From positions 1 to 64,000 of the forward strand of contig JACKQL020000060.1 in the NCBI GenBank assembly GCA_018296165.2: a stretch of DNA of 64,000 bases, given 5' to 3'. A model generated the notes under the pieces. The model did not search any database. It saw only the letters and a program-made list of their open reading frames with translations, and was not told where the DNA came from. A program made the translations under genes and the position numbers. This document shows, one piece after another, positions 44,930-59,500 of the stretch (positions within the stretch are counted from its first letter, which is position 1; every line of letters starts with the position of its first letter). The DNA comes from Termitomyces sp. T153. Lineage: Eukaryota; Basidiomycota; Agaricomycetes; Agaricales; Lyophyllaceae.

Positions 44930-45540
44930 TATTTGTAGTCGATCTTCGAAATTTCAGCAGCATTACCGTGGACCTCCGTGGACTCTGCAACTGGTACAGC
45001 TGCGATCGCGAGGAACAGATCATCCTTGAAGATATCAATATCAATCTGGACAAATGCCGGCCGTCCAATGTCTCAGGATCATTGTCCGTACAATCAGAAC
45101 CGGTGTATATGATGGTTATATACAGAGTTGGACAATCACTCTTTGCAAATGGGACATTTTTTCATGTGACTACCCTGCTTCTGAGTGAGTTCTTGAATTA
45201 AAATTCTGGATGACAGTGATTCTTCTCATTGTCTTACAATCAAGCACTACCACTTGATACTAGTATGTTCATTTGGGTTGCTGCTACTCAGGCAGTTCCT
45301 TCATTGACAATTATCATTCAGTATCAACTAGATGCCGAAGCAGGTTTGACGTTGTGTATGTGTCCACTAATAAGTCTCCATATCGGCAGTAGTGTGGCAG
45401 AGTCCATTGAAGAAGAGCCGTTACCCCATGAAAAGTCTGTCGTAACCACATTTTCTCCATATTATGAAGTCTTTGGTTCGGTCCGACAAATCCGAGTTAG
45501 GAATTACAAAGACCAAGAAAATGACTCTATCCTCTTCTAG
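44930..45540 (+). pseudogene. Decayed fragment related to the FAD-linked oxidase genes
   Basis: The stretch at about 44955-45005 (ATTACCGTGGAC ... CTCTGCAACTGGTACAGC) closely resembles 46608-46640 of the neighbouring oxidase (ATTACCGTGGAC ... TCGGCAACTGGAACAGC), including the coding strand. The remainder to 45540 consists of short frames without clear motifs. I read it as a relic of a third BBE-type gene, with low certainty beyond the first 60 bp. Confidence 0.4.
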
Positions 45541-46119
45541 CAGATGCCCAAGTACTGCGCAATAGGAGCAGGTCTTTCTACGAAGGGTGTCTAGCAGCTG
45601 TGAATTGACGCACTTGTGACTGTCTGCTTAATAACTTGCCACAGCTCCTATCTGGGCTGGCTTTTAGTTGAGGGAGATTGCGAATTCCAAGTCCCCGTCG
45701 TCCTAACGAGAATGCCCACTGTGGGAACAACTGTAAGGGTTCATTTATGTCAAGCTTCCTCGTATCATGGCCGAATTTCAATAACAGATACGTAAATGAC
45801 GAATACGCATATGACGGATACGCAGAAAAATTCTTCAAATAATGACTTTCTCTCGATTCTCATTGCTAAGACATCTATTTCGTCAGCAAAGAAAATCTTC
45901 AATACACCCAACGTAATGTGAACTCAAAGATGGTATCCGAATTTTAAAACATGAGCCCTGACTTAGCCGTTGATCCTCTATGCCCGGAGATCCGTTTCGA
46001 CCACGCTGCTCAATAGCCCTCCGATTACATAGCAGTGACGGATTAGTGAAACCACCGTTGCTTTCTGGTACTTACTATTTCCCGGTTTTGATGGTAAATG
46101 ACTTGAAATACCAACTCTT
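45541..46119. other. Spacer upstream of oxidase 1
   Basis: About 580 bp with no recognisable gene. The tandem motif ACG(A/G)ATACGCA/TATGACGGATACGC occurs near 45790-45820. Confidence 0.4.
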
Positions 46120-48075
46120 ATGAGCCATTTACACTACACTCTTTCCACTATTATGTATGCACAGGTGTTCGTGCTACTTACTGCCATCTCAAGCTCTCTC
46201 GGCTCTCCAGCACTTCAAGACGCTCTTAGAGGTAGTCTGAGCTTTCATGGTATCAATGTATCGTTCCCCGGAGATCCATCCTATGCTCGTGTGAGCAGCC
46301 CTTGTACGCTCTGTGTCCTTAATCATTATTCTACCCTCCTAATATGTCTTTCCCAGTCAACCTTCGTTTTTCCTTCCATCCAGTGGCTGTAACGTTCCCC
46401 AAGAACCCGAAAGAAGTCTCTGAAGTCATTCGAATAGGTGTTTCCCAGAAACTTAATGTGGTCGCCCGAAGTGGCGGAGTAAGTAGCTTATTAAACATGA
46501 AGGTCGTGTCTTGTAGTTGACCATCCCTTACATACAGCACAGTTATATTGCCAATGGCCTTGGGGGGACCGATGGTACCCTCGTGGCTGATCTCATGAAT
46601 CTTAGCAACATTACCGTGGACTCGGCAACTGGAACAGCGATCATTGAGAGCGGAAACAGGCTCGGTGATATTATCACGGAGCTGGCGAATGAAGGTCGGG
46701 CGCTGCCTCATGGGGTTTGTCCCTACGTTGGAATCGGAGGACATGCATGTACGCAGAATTGACTTTGATTCTGCCAATATTTCCTCAGTATCTTTGGACA
46801 GCATTTGGAGGCTTCGGTTTTACTTCGAGAATGTGGGGGCTAACCCTTGACACAATCACAGCAGTCAACACCGTCCTTGCAAACGGAACGATCCTTCGTG
46901 CGACTGAATACAATTATCCTGATCTCTTCTGGGTAAGCGATGGATCAAAATTCTGTGAGGGTAGTTCTCATTATGTCTTTTTTAGGGTCTACGAGGTTCC
47001 GCCAGTTCATTTGGTATAACTACATCTATCGAGGTCGCTACTCTGCCAGCTCCTCCATCAGCAACTATATTTCAGTACACGTGGGATCTGAATGTGACCG
47101 CCGCAGCTCAGGGGCTGGCAGCTTTCCAGTCCTTTGTTCAAACAAATATTCCAGGATACCTTGGTGGGGAGATCAATCTCTCTCGTGGCCCATCTGCCGG
47201 TACCATCACTTTCGAGTTATTGGGAGGGTGGTATGCGCCCATCGAAGGGTTGAATGCCACGCTCATGCCACTTTTGAGCCAGCTTCCGAATAGACCAAGG
47301 ACTTTGATTCAAACAGGAACATATCTTAATAGTGCAACCATTCTGGCTGGCGGATCACTTGACACTGAGCGTCCAGATGGTCACGATACATTTTATGCTA
47401 AATCGCTGATGACCCCAGAGAGCTCGCCTATCTCGGATAAAGCACTCTTTGCCTTTGTCCAGTATATAGCAAATCAGGGCTTTACCTCGCAAATGGTTAA
47501 TAAGTACTGCTCGCTTGATGTGATCAATTTCACTCATATTTCCCTCAGGAATGGTTTGTTCAATTTGAATTATATGGTGGAAAGAATTCTGCAATCAACT
47601 CGGTTTCTCTGAATGCAACGGCATTTGCGCACAGGAACTCTATATTTACCATTCAATTTTATGCATCTGCCCCAGAGAAAGCACCGCCATATCCATCTTC
47701 CGGATTTACGTTCCTTGATGGTATGTCATTACGCTGCGTGAGATAACTGGTACTTGCCAATCACATGAATATTATCAGATATGGTCCAAACCCTGATTTC
47801 TAACAGTCCTGCAAACTGGGAATTCGGGTGAGTGCCTTTCCAGCCTCCTTGCAATAACAACTGAGGAGATTTTGTAACAGTGCTTATCCAAACTACATTG
47901 ATGATAAACTCGTCAATTGTATGTCTTCAATTTGTTCAACTATGCTCATGGCTAACATTATACTCATACAGGGAGACAGCAGTACTACGGTTCTCACTAT
48001 GCTCGTCTGCATTCCTTGAAGGACAAGTATGATCCTCAAGATTTGTTTAAGTTCCCTACTGCTATTGATGAATAA
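46120..48075 (+). CDS. Secreted FAD-linked oxidase of the berberine-bridge/oligosaccharide-oxidase type, copy 1
   Basis: ATG at 46120, or more likely 46153 (MYAQVFVLLTAISSSLGS, a good signal peptide); TAA at 48073-48075. Spliced exons give VTFPKNPKEVSEVIRIG, SGG-HSYIANGLGG (the His of GGH is the usual covalent FAD site), PHGVCPYVGIGGHA (the Cys is the second covalent site in bicovalent members), GGFGFTSRMWGLTLD, LRGSASSFGI, NATAFAHR..IFTIQFYA, and the C-terminal BBE signature YYGSHYARLHSLKDKYDP. About nine exons. Family members oxidise sugars, oligosaccharides or specialised metabolites using O2 and release H2O2. The enzyme looks intact. Paralogue at 50860. Confidence 0.9.
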
Positions 48076-50859
48076 GTTGCAAATAAGTACATTCTGGACT
48101 GATGATTGATTTTCAAACTTTTTCCAAATTCTATCATGCTAACAATTCTCTTTAATAATATAATAATACCCTGTTATTGTTCAGTGTTGTTGATTCCTGG
48201 AAAGTCCATGACATTCTTCTTGAATCCTTGTTTCTGAGTTGTCTATACTGTGGGGTGATGGCGTTGTGCTGCTCATGTTCTAATTCCAGCAATGTATCCA
48301 TTCCACAAAGTTTTAAATCTGAGGGGCCACCATGATCATAAATCGATTAGACTAAAATAGAACATGAATACCAGACTGTTTAAATTTCAGCTGGGGATAT
48401 CCTCTAGTAATGTTCAGTGTTTTAACAAAGTAGTCGAGAAAGAGAAAAAAATCTCAGTTTACCAAAATCATCATGTTGATGTGCCGAAAATGTATAGCAC
48501 AGGAAGATCCCACTGCACAAGATGGGAAAATATTATGTAAATACAATCATTATCGGCTTATACAACAAAAACATGGACACACCTAGAGAGGAAAGCTCAT
48601 ACTCATGGATCTGTTGGGAGGCCAATCCAGCATCCAGCTTGATGGAATGTCTCCCAACATAAAATAAACCTGATGACCCATCTGTCCAGTATCTACCTCC
48701 CTTCAGTCAGGATCACTAAGGTTGATAACTGCACAGTGGCTTTCAAGTATGTCAGTCATCCATTGTAGCTACTTTGTTACAATTTGATCCTTTGGAGTTC
48801 ATACTAGCCCATTCAAATCTCCTGATTCAGACTGTTGTTAATATGTCTTCCCCAGTAACCATGTTCCAATGTATCTACTGTAACTGTCATGATGATACTC
48901 AGAAAAAAGTTCAAAACTATCAATCTCAATATCCAAAACATAAGCTTCTAATAGAGCCAACCTCCTACTTTCAAGTCCTATTTGCATGGTTCCAAGCCAA
49001 GTATTGAATCATTGATTGTAAGTGCAATATCTTCATTATTATGATATCTACCTGCCACCAATATACAGGCCAATAACACTGAAACCTTGCTTACTGTCAC
49101 CAATAACTTGAATGACTATGATGACATCTCATTGCCAATTTGCCATCTGAATGATCCACTTCTTGCTAAACTTAAGACTGTACTTGAAAAGCACATGCAA
49201 AAGACTACATGACTTGTAGATTATTTGCCCTGGAGATCCATGACTTTCAAAAGAATTGATCTTCTGAGGAATACTCAATTCAAAGAACTACACCAAAGCA
49301 AGCAGCATCATCAAGAACCAGAAAGGTTACTACTTTGCAGCACAACACATCCACTTCGACTAGACACTTTAGAAACCAAACCTGATGAGATGAGTTTGTT
49401 TTGCTATTACAATGTTCTACCATCACATCATTCAGAGGGGAAAAAGTTAATATATATCATGTCATAGATGTGCTGACATTTCTATGGAAAAATATCAAGG
49501 AATTTGTAGATCTCCTTGCTAGGCTTGGGTCACTGTGAACAAGGTTGGCAACTCATGTGCTGTATCAAAAGACAGTCTTTACCTTCCTTTTCTTAATTAA
49601 TTTTTTTTTTGCTTGATGAAGTGGTTTTATTTTTTTGCACATCTAACTCTCTTGACACTTAATGGTTTGTTCAACTACATTATATTAGCACCTGATTTCA
49701 AGCATGAACACTGCGAGAAATTCAGGAGAACAAAAGGTTCAATGACTCCTATGTCAACATAAAGACTACTACTCATTCTACATTCCTCCTTGCATGGCTT
49801 TTAACTAAAAAAATGGAGAAAAGGTTGTGTCAACTTTCCTTTCACCTTCACTGGCAAATCCTATCAAAATTAAAAGGCCATGCTAACCTTGACAACTTTG
49901 GCAATCTTCTACTAAGACTTTATTGAACTCTTCAAGACTGGAATTACAAAACTATGCTGCAAAGAAATGCATTGGCAAGGATTTTGGCACTTTTGGAAAC
50001 CCTCTGAGAATGAGCCCAAAGGGTGTATTAATAAGGAAGTTTATACATTGAACTGCTTATTGAAGTTGTAAAACACAATAACTCCTGTGAAGAGGTATAA
50101 CCTTGAGCAAGCAGTTGTCTCCCTGATGCTCTATCTAGATTCAACTCAATTGGCCAATTTTGGCATAGCATTACTATGGCTGCTTTATACATATATCATT
50201 TGGTGATTCAGGGATAATCCAGTACCTTTTTAGCACATTATTCAGCCATTTACCAACAGTATGTGTATTTACTTTTAAATTTCCTTCCTACAAGACAGAT
50301 ACCATGAACTTCTTGAAACACTAACTACACCACCAATTCTAACATTCCCTCAACATGAACTGATTCAAGCCATTTGCAAAGTTATACTTACAGATGACTT
50401 CGAAGAGATTTTGACAATCATCGCATTGTTGAAATGTGTTGATCTTATCTGTCATCATTTCTTGGCATCTGCCATCACAAATATTATCAAGGGGTTTCTA
50501 CCTCTATCATGCATACCTTTTTATCGAGCGCCTATCAATTTCGATATCGCTCTTGGCACGTCTAATTATAATCTAGGAGAAAACTTACTAGTAGAAAAAC
50601 GATGATTCAAGTAATTTATCAAATATTCGTCGTCAAGCAAACTCCGGCTTCTATCTCATATTGACTGATTGCATGCTCCGGATCTTCAGCATGCTAGTGC
50701 TATTGGAAGTAACGTTTATCTCGCCTAAGTCTCCGACCATAGTCTCCTATTCGGACGGCCTGCTCTGCCCGCGATGCTTTGTAGGAACTTATATTAACTT
50801 CAGGTCAGTTCACATATCACTCACTATCGCAATAGTGTTCACGTTCTCTCTCCTCAAAT
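48076..50859. other. A/T-rich, gene-poor interval with possible decayed transposon remnants
   Basis: About 2.8 kb between the two oxidase genes, markedly more A/T-rich than they are from about 48300 to 50500. Several broken frames on the plus strand (48774-49007, 49225-49467, 50300-50605) read like disrupted coding sequence, but I cannot assign them to a transposase family. No terminal repeats were found by eye. Confidence 0.4.
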
Positions 50860-52773
50860 ATGCGAGGGCTGAAAGTTCTTGGTTTCCTGTCTATCACATC
50901 AACTTTCATACTTGCAGCCGATTTCAAAGGGAGCCTGGCCGGGTTGGCTATTGGTGCAACGTTTCCTGGAGATGCTTCTTATGCTTCGTCCAGTGCAGCG
51001 TGTAAGCCCTTCTCCTACCTCGTCAAAACTTTTATCTATCATATTTGACACACAATAATCAAGACAATCAGCGCTTTTCGCTCAAGCCTGCCGCAGTAGT
51101 GTATCCAGGAACACCACAAGAGGTTTCAGATGTCCTCAAGATAGGTACATCACACAACCTGAAAATTGTAGCACGCAGCGGGGGAGTAAGTCGATAAACT
51201 TATACAGCATCCTAGGATTCTATCCTAGCACCTAGCATAGCTATATTGCTAATGGTCTCGGGGGACGAAACGGATCCATACTAGTCGTTGATATGAGTAA
51301 ATTCTCAACAATTTCCGTCAACTCTACGCGAGGAACAGCCATTATTGAAACAGGAAATAGGTTGGGAGACGTCGCGACGGCACTCGCGGAGAAAGGGAGA
51401 GCAATCCCTCATGGAACTTGCGCTTTTGTAGGGATAGGCGGTCATGCAGGTACACTTATTGCCTCTTCGTCTTGCGCCAATAGTGCTGATTGGGAGGGTT
51501 AGCCTTTGGAGGGTTTGGATTTACTTCGCGCATGTGGGGACTCACCCTAGACACCATTACAGCAGTCAATCTAGTTCTAGCGAACGGAACGATAAAGCGA
51601 GTAACACAACAGAATAACGCAGAACTTTTTTGGGTATGAATGTTTCTTTTGACAGGAGACTTATATTCTGTCTAATAGCTCCACAGGGATTGCGCGGTTC
51701 TGCACCATCATTTGGCATCGTCACCTCCTACGAAGTCAAGACTTTTCAAGCACCTCAATACTCGACGATCTTTCAATATTCATGGAACTTGAACTTTACT
51801 ACAGCAGCGAATGGAATTTCTGCGTTTCAGCACTTCGTTCAAACCAACATTTCTTCTCAACTAGGCGCTGAGATTACTCTAGGAAAGGGGTCGACAAACG
51901 GAACAGTCTATTTTACTCTAGGCGGAGCCTGGTATGGCGGTCCACAGGACCTGAACTCTGTCCTATTGCCTTTCCTGCATCAGATGCCATCGGAGCCAAG
52001 GATAAGTCTCAAAAGGGGTTCTTACATTCAAGGTGTGACTGAACTTGCTGGTGGGTCACTGGACACAAAATCCGTCCCTGACTCGCGAGATACGTTCTAC
52101 GCCAAGTCTCTCATGACACCTCTAAATTCTGCCATGTCTGAGACTGCAATACGAGCCTTTACCCGTTACCTTGCAGTGACAGGTTTTTCGTCCAAAATGG
52201 TATGTTTAATTGAGAAATATCTATGAGGTTACAGCACTGATACGAATAAGGAGTGGTTCATTCAAATTGAACTATACGGCGGCAAGAACTCGGCTATCAC
52301 TGCCGTTAATACAGACGCCACTGCCTTCGCCCACAGAAGTTCGCTGTTTACGATGCAATTCTACGCGTCGTCTCCAGGAAGACGGCCTCCGTTCCCTTTG
52401 TCAGGATTCAGTTTTGTAGATGGCAAGCTCGGAGCTGATTTCGATAGACAAAGCCTGATTTTCCTATATAGGGGCAGTTAACGCGATAACCTCCAACAGT
52501 CCAGCAAACTGGCCCTACGGGTACGTCCGCTGATATCGCTTAGCCATTTCACTTTAGGCACTTACCATTATCATTTAAGTGCATACATAAACTATGTGGA
52601 CGATAGGCTGGCCGACTGTAAGTGAAACTCAATTTAAGTGCAAAGTGACGTTAACGTCAAGGATTATAGGGCAATCACGCTATTATGGTGGCCACTATGA
52701 GCGCCTTCAAGCTCTCAAAGCTAGATATGATCCTCACAACCTTTTTGACTTCCCGACTGGAATCACGAAGTGA
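50860..52773 (+). CDS. Secreted FAD-linked oxidase of the berberine-bridge/oligosaccharide-oxidase type, copy 2
   Basis: ATG at 50860 (MRGLKVLGFLSITSTFIL, signal peptide), TGA at 52771-52773. Same exon layout as copy 1: FPGDASYASSS, RFSLKPAAVVYPGTPQEVSD, SGG-HSYIANGLGG (FAD-linking His), PHGTCAFVGIGGHA (second FAD-linking Cys), FGGFGFTSRMWGLTLD, LRGSAPSFGI, HRSSLFTMQFYA, YYGGHYERLQALKARYDP. All introns are short and in equivalent positions. The two copies are clearly paralogues, but not recent. Intact by eye; substrate unknown. Confidence 0.9.
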
Positions 52774-55700
52774 CACACTGGAGAAGATCAGTTGCGACCA
52801 ATTCCATTATTAGAAGAATGTCAGATATCCTTTACTGAGCCGCTTGGTGTTAACATTAGAATGCATTAATCATGTCACATATTATGCTCAGAACAAGATA
52901 CTTTGATTGCTTGTCCGTTTATCAACCTCACCAAAGACGGAAAGGTATAAATTCCCAGCGAGACCGAGTTCAGATTTATTGTTGGCTGATCGGGCAAGTA
53001 TGAGGGGGGTTTGCCCGGGGTTGATTCGGGCAACGATTAGATCACCGTCACTGTCTCCTGTCACTTGATCACATCTCTTTGTCCCAATTTCCCAGTTCAC
53101 TTATATTGCTGCGAGCGTAGTGGCAGGCGACTTCGTCGTCTCACACTGCGCTCGCCGATCAGTCTCACTACGTCACGCGTTTCGCATCTCCACCCATCCT
53201 TATTCATCTATTCTACATACTACTCGTGCTTATTAGTCCCTCGTAGTTGGCTTGAGTTCGGCCTTTGCCCTCATTCGGCGGGCGGGCCGGCTCGAGAACT
53301 TGAGAGACTCAAGAACCGATTTTCTTCCCGTAACATCGGTCGAAAAATTCTCACTAAGTTTCTCTCTCATGTTTCTCATTCATCTTGCAACATTTCTTGT
53401 CATCGCCTCGAATTAATAACTAGTAGCGAGACACGCACTCAGCGCGACTCCAAAGGGCGACGCGTTATTTGTCTTCGTTGCTTGAAAACAACACTATCAA
53501 TTTTTACCTCCGAGTGTCTCCGAGTCCAATCTTTCCACTTATTTTCTACATGCAAGGACTACGTGCGTTCATGCACCTATATTACACCAGAGATCTCCTT
53601 TCGATTATTGGTCTTATCTGTATAACTTGTGAGTCCTACCATTTCCGGGTGGCCCATCCTATGATGAGGATTTTCCTGACTTATATATCGAACGTCATTC
53701 CTTGGAATGTTGCGTGATGTGTCGTCCACTAATCCTAGTTATACTGAACTAATCTCTCTCCTGTTACTTGGCTAGAGTACTGACTACCTATCCCAACTTG
53801 TCTGGCCAGGAATGTCCCCACAAACCTTCAAATATATGAAGTTGATGCATAACCAGGTCTCGTTTGACGAGCGCCGATCTCCAAGCCGCGAGTTCGTGCC
53901 ATCTTTCTTTCTCGTTACGGAGCACCAACATTCAGTTAATCGGACATCGACACAGTCGGCATCATCTCTCACATCGATCGCTATTATTGCACTTTTTTCA
54001 AGATAGGAGCCCAGTCAATCCCGCGATCTGCCGCTTAAAGCGCATGGTGCGTGATCGTCATAGCTATGCACACAAAGGAAATGATGAACGAGAGCTAGAA
54101 TTGTTTTCCATATACGAGGTACTAGAGGACAGATAGCACGTTTGAATGGTCACCGGCCCAGAAAGAGGATGTGACCACTTGTATGAACGTCTCTCACCGG
54201 GAATCATTTTCCTTCCGAATGTTTGTTTCCTCGTCGAGGAAGTGTGGTTGCCTCGCCGTAGGCATTGAGGCGCACCGAACGGTACTGTTGAGGCTTTGCA
54301 GAGCTTTTCGTGTTTATAGGGGAATTATGCGAAGGTTTTAACGACGTCCGACTTGCTGTACCTGTGCTCTTCATTGGTCGTAGAAGCTCTTATAATCTGT
54401 ACAATTGCTTGCATCCAGACCTCGCACGGTTCCTAGCTCATCCATTCAAGTAAGCCATCTTGCTATCTCCTCGCTAAAATCTCACCTCTCCAAAGACCCC
54501 AGATTGGGCTATCCTCTGAACCCATCTGTGCACTCACATAGCGGTTTGGATATCCTAAACGTGAAGGGTGGCGGTGGCCATACCACTGATATCGAAACAG
54601 TGGTCCTTGATGGATAGGGTTCTGTTGCTCGCACCAAACCGCGTATGAATTCAGCTGGTCCTCCTCTTCGACTATACCATTTTCTTATGGTTTGCTAATG
54701 TCCCTGGGGAGGCAAATGTTGTAAGCGAGGTGGAGGGCCATTGAAATATCGTCAGTCCAGCCACATGGAGGTCGCAGGAAATTGGTACAAGTCTACCACT
54801 ATTACTAATGTGAAGATGAAGTATGCGTAGATCTCTGCTGGTCCTTCGAGTGATGATCCTTCTGTCTGTTCGGATGATGAGCATCGAGGACGCCGACTCA
54901 ATGAAGGCTCGGAGCTACTTCCTGCCTTCAAACAATCGTTTCCGTCCCCCTGTAATCCTGGTGTACGACAAATTAGGAAGGAGTCAAAGGAAAGGTGGAA
55001 ATGGACTGGTTAAATCCCAAAATATGTCTCAATTCACAGACTCAAAAGCCTTTGACTGTCTTGATGACTTGCTAAGAACCAGTCATTCGAACTGCTGACT
55101 ATCATTGACAAACCCAGAAAAATCATGGTCATGTTGCTCGACAACGTTGATTTACTTGTATGTAGTAATCCATAGGAAAAAATATGTCTTCAGACAAGAG
55201 CATGAGATCCCATTAAAGGTTCCCATACGTTCCAAATCACATGAATAATGACTCACCGAGGTGTCCGTACTAGTTCATATCCGCTGTCAGGTAATGTTCC
55301 AAAGTCGCGGCGGACCAAGGTTAAAGCATAGACTTTGCTATCACTTTGTATCAGATAGAAATGGCGAAGTAATTGCCTAGTTCTCAGGGGTTCATTGATC
55401 TGTAGATTCGCAACCTAGATCTTGCGTCACACATGGAATGAACGTTAGGAGGCACCAGTTGTAATGGATTTCAGTCTTGGTTCAACAAAAGTCACAGCCT
55501 AGTAGAAAATTAGAAGGTAAGGTCATAATTCAACTGATGTTTAATATGAAAATGACATTCGTACGAGATGTAAATGGGCACGAGGAGCAAAAGTACCTTA
55601 TCTCTACTTCTAGGACCACAGCCAATCTCCGAAAGTCGTGGGGTGACTTTTCATGGTGTAATAGTTCAACCGTCAAGGAAGCGAGTGCCATCTGATTGGC

Positions 55701-56599
55701 GATTGAGAACTGGGTTTGTGGAAGAGCTCCAGACACCGGTCAACGGCCCGTCCGCGGCATGACTGATTCATAACACGAGCTCAAGGTTATTCGTGCTATG
55801 AAGGCCATCTTTGTGAATAATCACCCGAATGTGCCATGCATCGAGTCTGGCGAGGATAGTTGCTAATGAGAGTAACAAGGAGGAACAACAATGTATGAGC
55901 AGACTTCGACGAGGTAGTTTTCAGAATTGACAACGGTGAATGGATGAGGATGAGTATATGCATGCATATGTAGCAGGAACCCCGAGTAACGTAACATAAC
56001 AAGTGGGACGAATGTGAAAACCTTCATAGAACAAAATCATGAAGAGGAAGCGCGGTGCTCCAGCACGCCGTGTATGTACGTTCTCTCTCGTTCACGTGGA
56101 TGACGACCAGGAACATTCCACTGTTTCGGGAAGAAATGTGAGAGGATATTTCCAAATCTAAACCCCGACTACCCTTTTTCAACCTGATATGGCAAAGCTT
56201 GTGACGATGTAATTACTGGCAATTACGATCTTCAGCTTATAGTTTTTCTGTCTCCCGACATATTGCCGTGCTATACCTAGTTACAAGCTAGAGAGCCATA
56301 TGGCTTGTAGCTTGTCCCGCTGCGACGTCTTCGTTTCATTCCTCAAAAAAACACGGTTTGTTTCGTGTGAAGGCGGCACACTGAGGCTACAATTTCTTGT
56401 CTTGTGTTGGTTATGTTATAGGGTTAATCTACATGTGATCTTCTGATCGAATCTGCTGTCATCGCGTAACGCTTTCGCGCGTTAGAATTCACCCGTGGGC
56501 ACGAGAACTAACAACTCCTTCTTGCACATCTGGTCATCAACACGGCGACCCTCTCGAACCAACTATCTTTGCCTCCCTCTCCCTCTTATCTGTTTTACT
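52774..56599. other. Long gene-poor interval
   Basis: About 3.8 kb without a recognisable gene. The frame at 53065-53625 (186 codons) has no family pattern and a composition like random coding of C/T-rich DNA. No tRNA, rRNA or terminal repeat was found. The right end contains the promoter of the regulator gene. Confidence 0.45.
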
Positions 56600-59500
56600 A
56601 TGGTGGCAAACTCCAGTCGTGAAATATGCTCATCTCAGCATGACATGAATCCGGACGAAGAAGCGCGATCAAGCGGAGAAAGTTCAGTGCTTAAGTCACC
56701 TACACACTTCGGAACTTCGTTTCCTCCTCCGCACGGTAACAGTTGTAAGCTGCTTATCTCGACCGCTGAAGTTTTTTCTATATTCTCACCAACATCTTTT
56801 TTTAAAAAGTCCGGTGTCCTGATCAACTAGTCCAAGGTGCCGCGGCCATCACTGCGCCGCAGTATGACTATACGGTGTCTTTGGCGGCACAACAGCCCCC
56901 GCTCCTCGAGGCGCCATTACGATTCTCAGACGCTAACGCGCATGCAGCTGCATATCGAAACTATTATACCGTTACCCTTCCGCCTCGTAACGAGATTTCC
57001 CATGACTACGCTGATCAGGATCTTTCACATCTCAGTCACAGCGGAAGACCCATTGTTCGCGCACAAAGTACTTCTGAACGACGACTGTCCAGTGGACCGT
57101 CGTCCCATGATTCTTCTCAGCCCGCGGGCGAAGCTGAAACCTCTGTTGATAAAGAGCCTCCCATTGGGAATGAAAAGCCTTCCACGAACACCACGATGCC
57201 GAAGCAACCACGAGGATATCAGAGGACAGTATCCACAGTTGTCATAGCATGTCGACAATGGTGTGTTCCCCGCTCACCCTGAGTCATTTTCCCAAGCATT
57301 CTTACAAAAAGGAAATTACTAACAATTACGCGATTTCTATCGCTCTTCTCTCTCTTGTCTCCTTTCATAACAGCCGTGGTAGAAAAATCCGCTGCGATTC
57401 AACAAGACCTGTATGTAACAACTGCGTGCGGCGTTCGAACGTATGCGAGTACGATCTAGTTCCCAAACGTCGTGGCCCAGACAAGAATCCCGGTACGCGG
57501 CACCGGAGATGCAAAAAGCGACCTCCAGACGACTCTACGATAACTCTCCCCCTTCCCAACAAACGCCAACGGATCGCAGCCATGGATCGCCTTTCATCAC
57601 CTAGCGATCTCGTACCAGCCCCGCTTGTTCCGATCCCAAAATATCAGGAAAACACGATGGCCAGTGATACGCCTTCTGCTTCATCCTCGAACAAACCACT
57701 CGAGCGATCGAAGACACGGGAACGGCTTCAAGATCACTCTGCATCACCCTACGTCGCTGTTCGTGATTTCGATTAAAGTTGTGGTTGTGGTTGGCTGATA
57801 TGATAAGATTTGTGGTAGAATGGTCATTCCCCGATGTCTCACCGATACTTTTCATATGCTTCTGAACAGGCTCCCGCGCATATAAACTCATCAGTTCTAC
57901 AGCAGCTCGACGTCGGCGTCACGAGAGAGCAGAGGATCCTCGTTCCGAAATCGTTGGGGGTGAAAGAAACACAGAGGATGTGGTGGGATACGTTCCTGGA
58001 AGAATGTCCGTAAGTGAAAAATGCTCCCTCCTCTTATGAGAGTCGACTCAATACGACCTTTCCACAGGCTTACGCAAATCGCACAAGACTTGAGATATTT
58101 GTGCGTATGAGAGTCGTTTTCCGATCCCATGGAGGCCTACGAATTCATACCTGCCTTGTTTGACGCGAACAGGTTCACTGACACCGGCCACTGGCTCTTC
58201 TTCCTCAACCTAGAACATTTCACCAAAACTCTCATGGACTCCGAAGCAAGATTATCCATACAACCTGCTCTGATATACGCAGGGCTCGCAATGGCAACAT
58301 TAATGAAATCAAGCGAGGCAGAGTTCAAGGCGCCCGGACGTGAGCGGGCACTCTGGCTCCGAGATAACGCGGCGAAGCTTATCCAGAATTCAATTGAGTC
58401 GGAGTGGATTGATGCTTCGCTTGCAGAAGCCGCTTTGGTATGTACGACTGATCAACTCTTGAGTGAAAGGGTATTGAACATGTAATGTATCCCTCACGTT
58501 GTACAGATCATCGCTCTCTTCGAGACCTCCGCGCATCCCATGTACAACCCTGACCGCGTAGAACAAGCCTTACTAACGCTAGATTTCATAATTCGCACTA
58601 CGAGCCTAACAACCATCGACTCCAGCGATCCCGACGTTCTCATCTACCCTGTTGGCTGTGTACCAATGACTGATCCCCCCGCCGAGTGGAATCATTCTTC
58701 AGATAGAAAATGCACGTGCTTACCAGAACCATCTGATGCTCCACATGCCCATATAGCGCAAGTACCAAACCCGTATTCTTCCTGGTCGTATATACCAGCT
58801 TGGAATGCGGGCTGGACAGATAATGAAGTTCACGATGAGGAATGTAGAAGGCTATGTTGGGCCTCGCTTAGTCTGGTGTGCAATTATGTATCGCAGTGCG
58901 TTGCGTTCGACCGCGAGCCTCCGAATTTTTTCCTGCTTGATTCCGCGAATGTAAGTTTGGGCGTGGTCGTAGTCATTCATCTTCAATCAGACCTCCAATA
59001 CCTACGCTTTTTCTTTTAGTACGCCCTCCTTTTCCCTGGCGAAGCCTTAGACCGTATGTCTCCGACGTATAGATCAAGTACCTCATCAACAAAAGAATCC
59101 GTATGGGCACTCTACTGCCGCAGCATGCTCTTGTGGAACTTTACGAATCAACTACGAATGACTGTCTTGCCGGACGACGAGAAGGTCGAGTTGATATACG
59201 ATGCGTGGTCTGAAGCACAATCGTTGCAAGACTCTCTTCGGATGCATACGTGTAATTTGGATACGGTGCTTATATATATGTCCCGCGAATATGTGTACAA
59301 GTTGAGTCTTTTGTTTTCTGATTGTCGGGTCAACTTTGTTTTGCTGATACATTTATTTACTTATAGTACGCAAATTACTATTACACAGACATTGCGAAGG
59401 TTTGGAGGTCTCCTTTGCTCTCAGTGTGCAACTAAACGATGTTTTTTTCTCAGATTACAAGGTCTAGGAAACGGACCGCCGATATTCAAGCGAAAGCAAG

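Noticed and set aside
53065..53625. 186-codon plus-strand frame
   Set aside because: No recognisable motif, no splice continuation, composition biased by C/T-rich DNA; not called.
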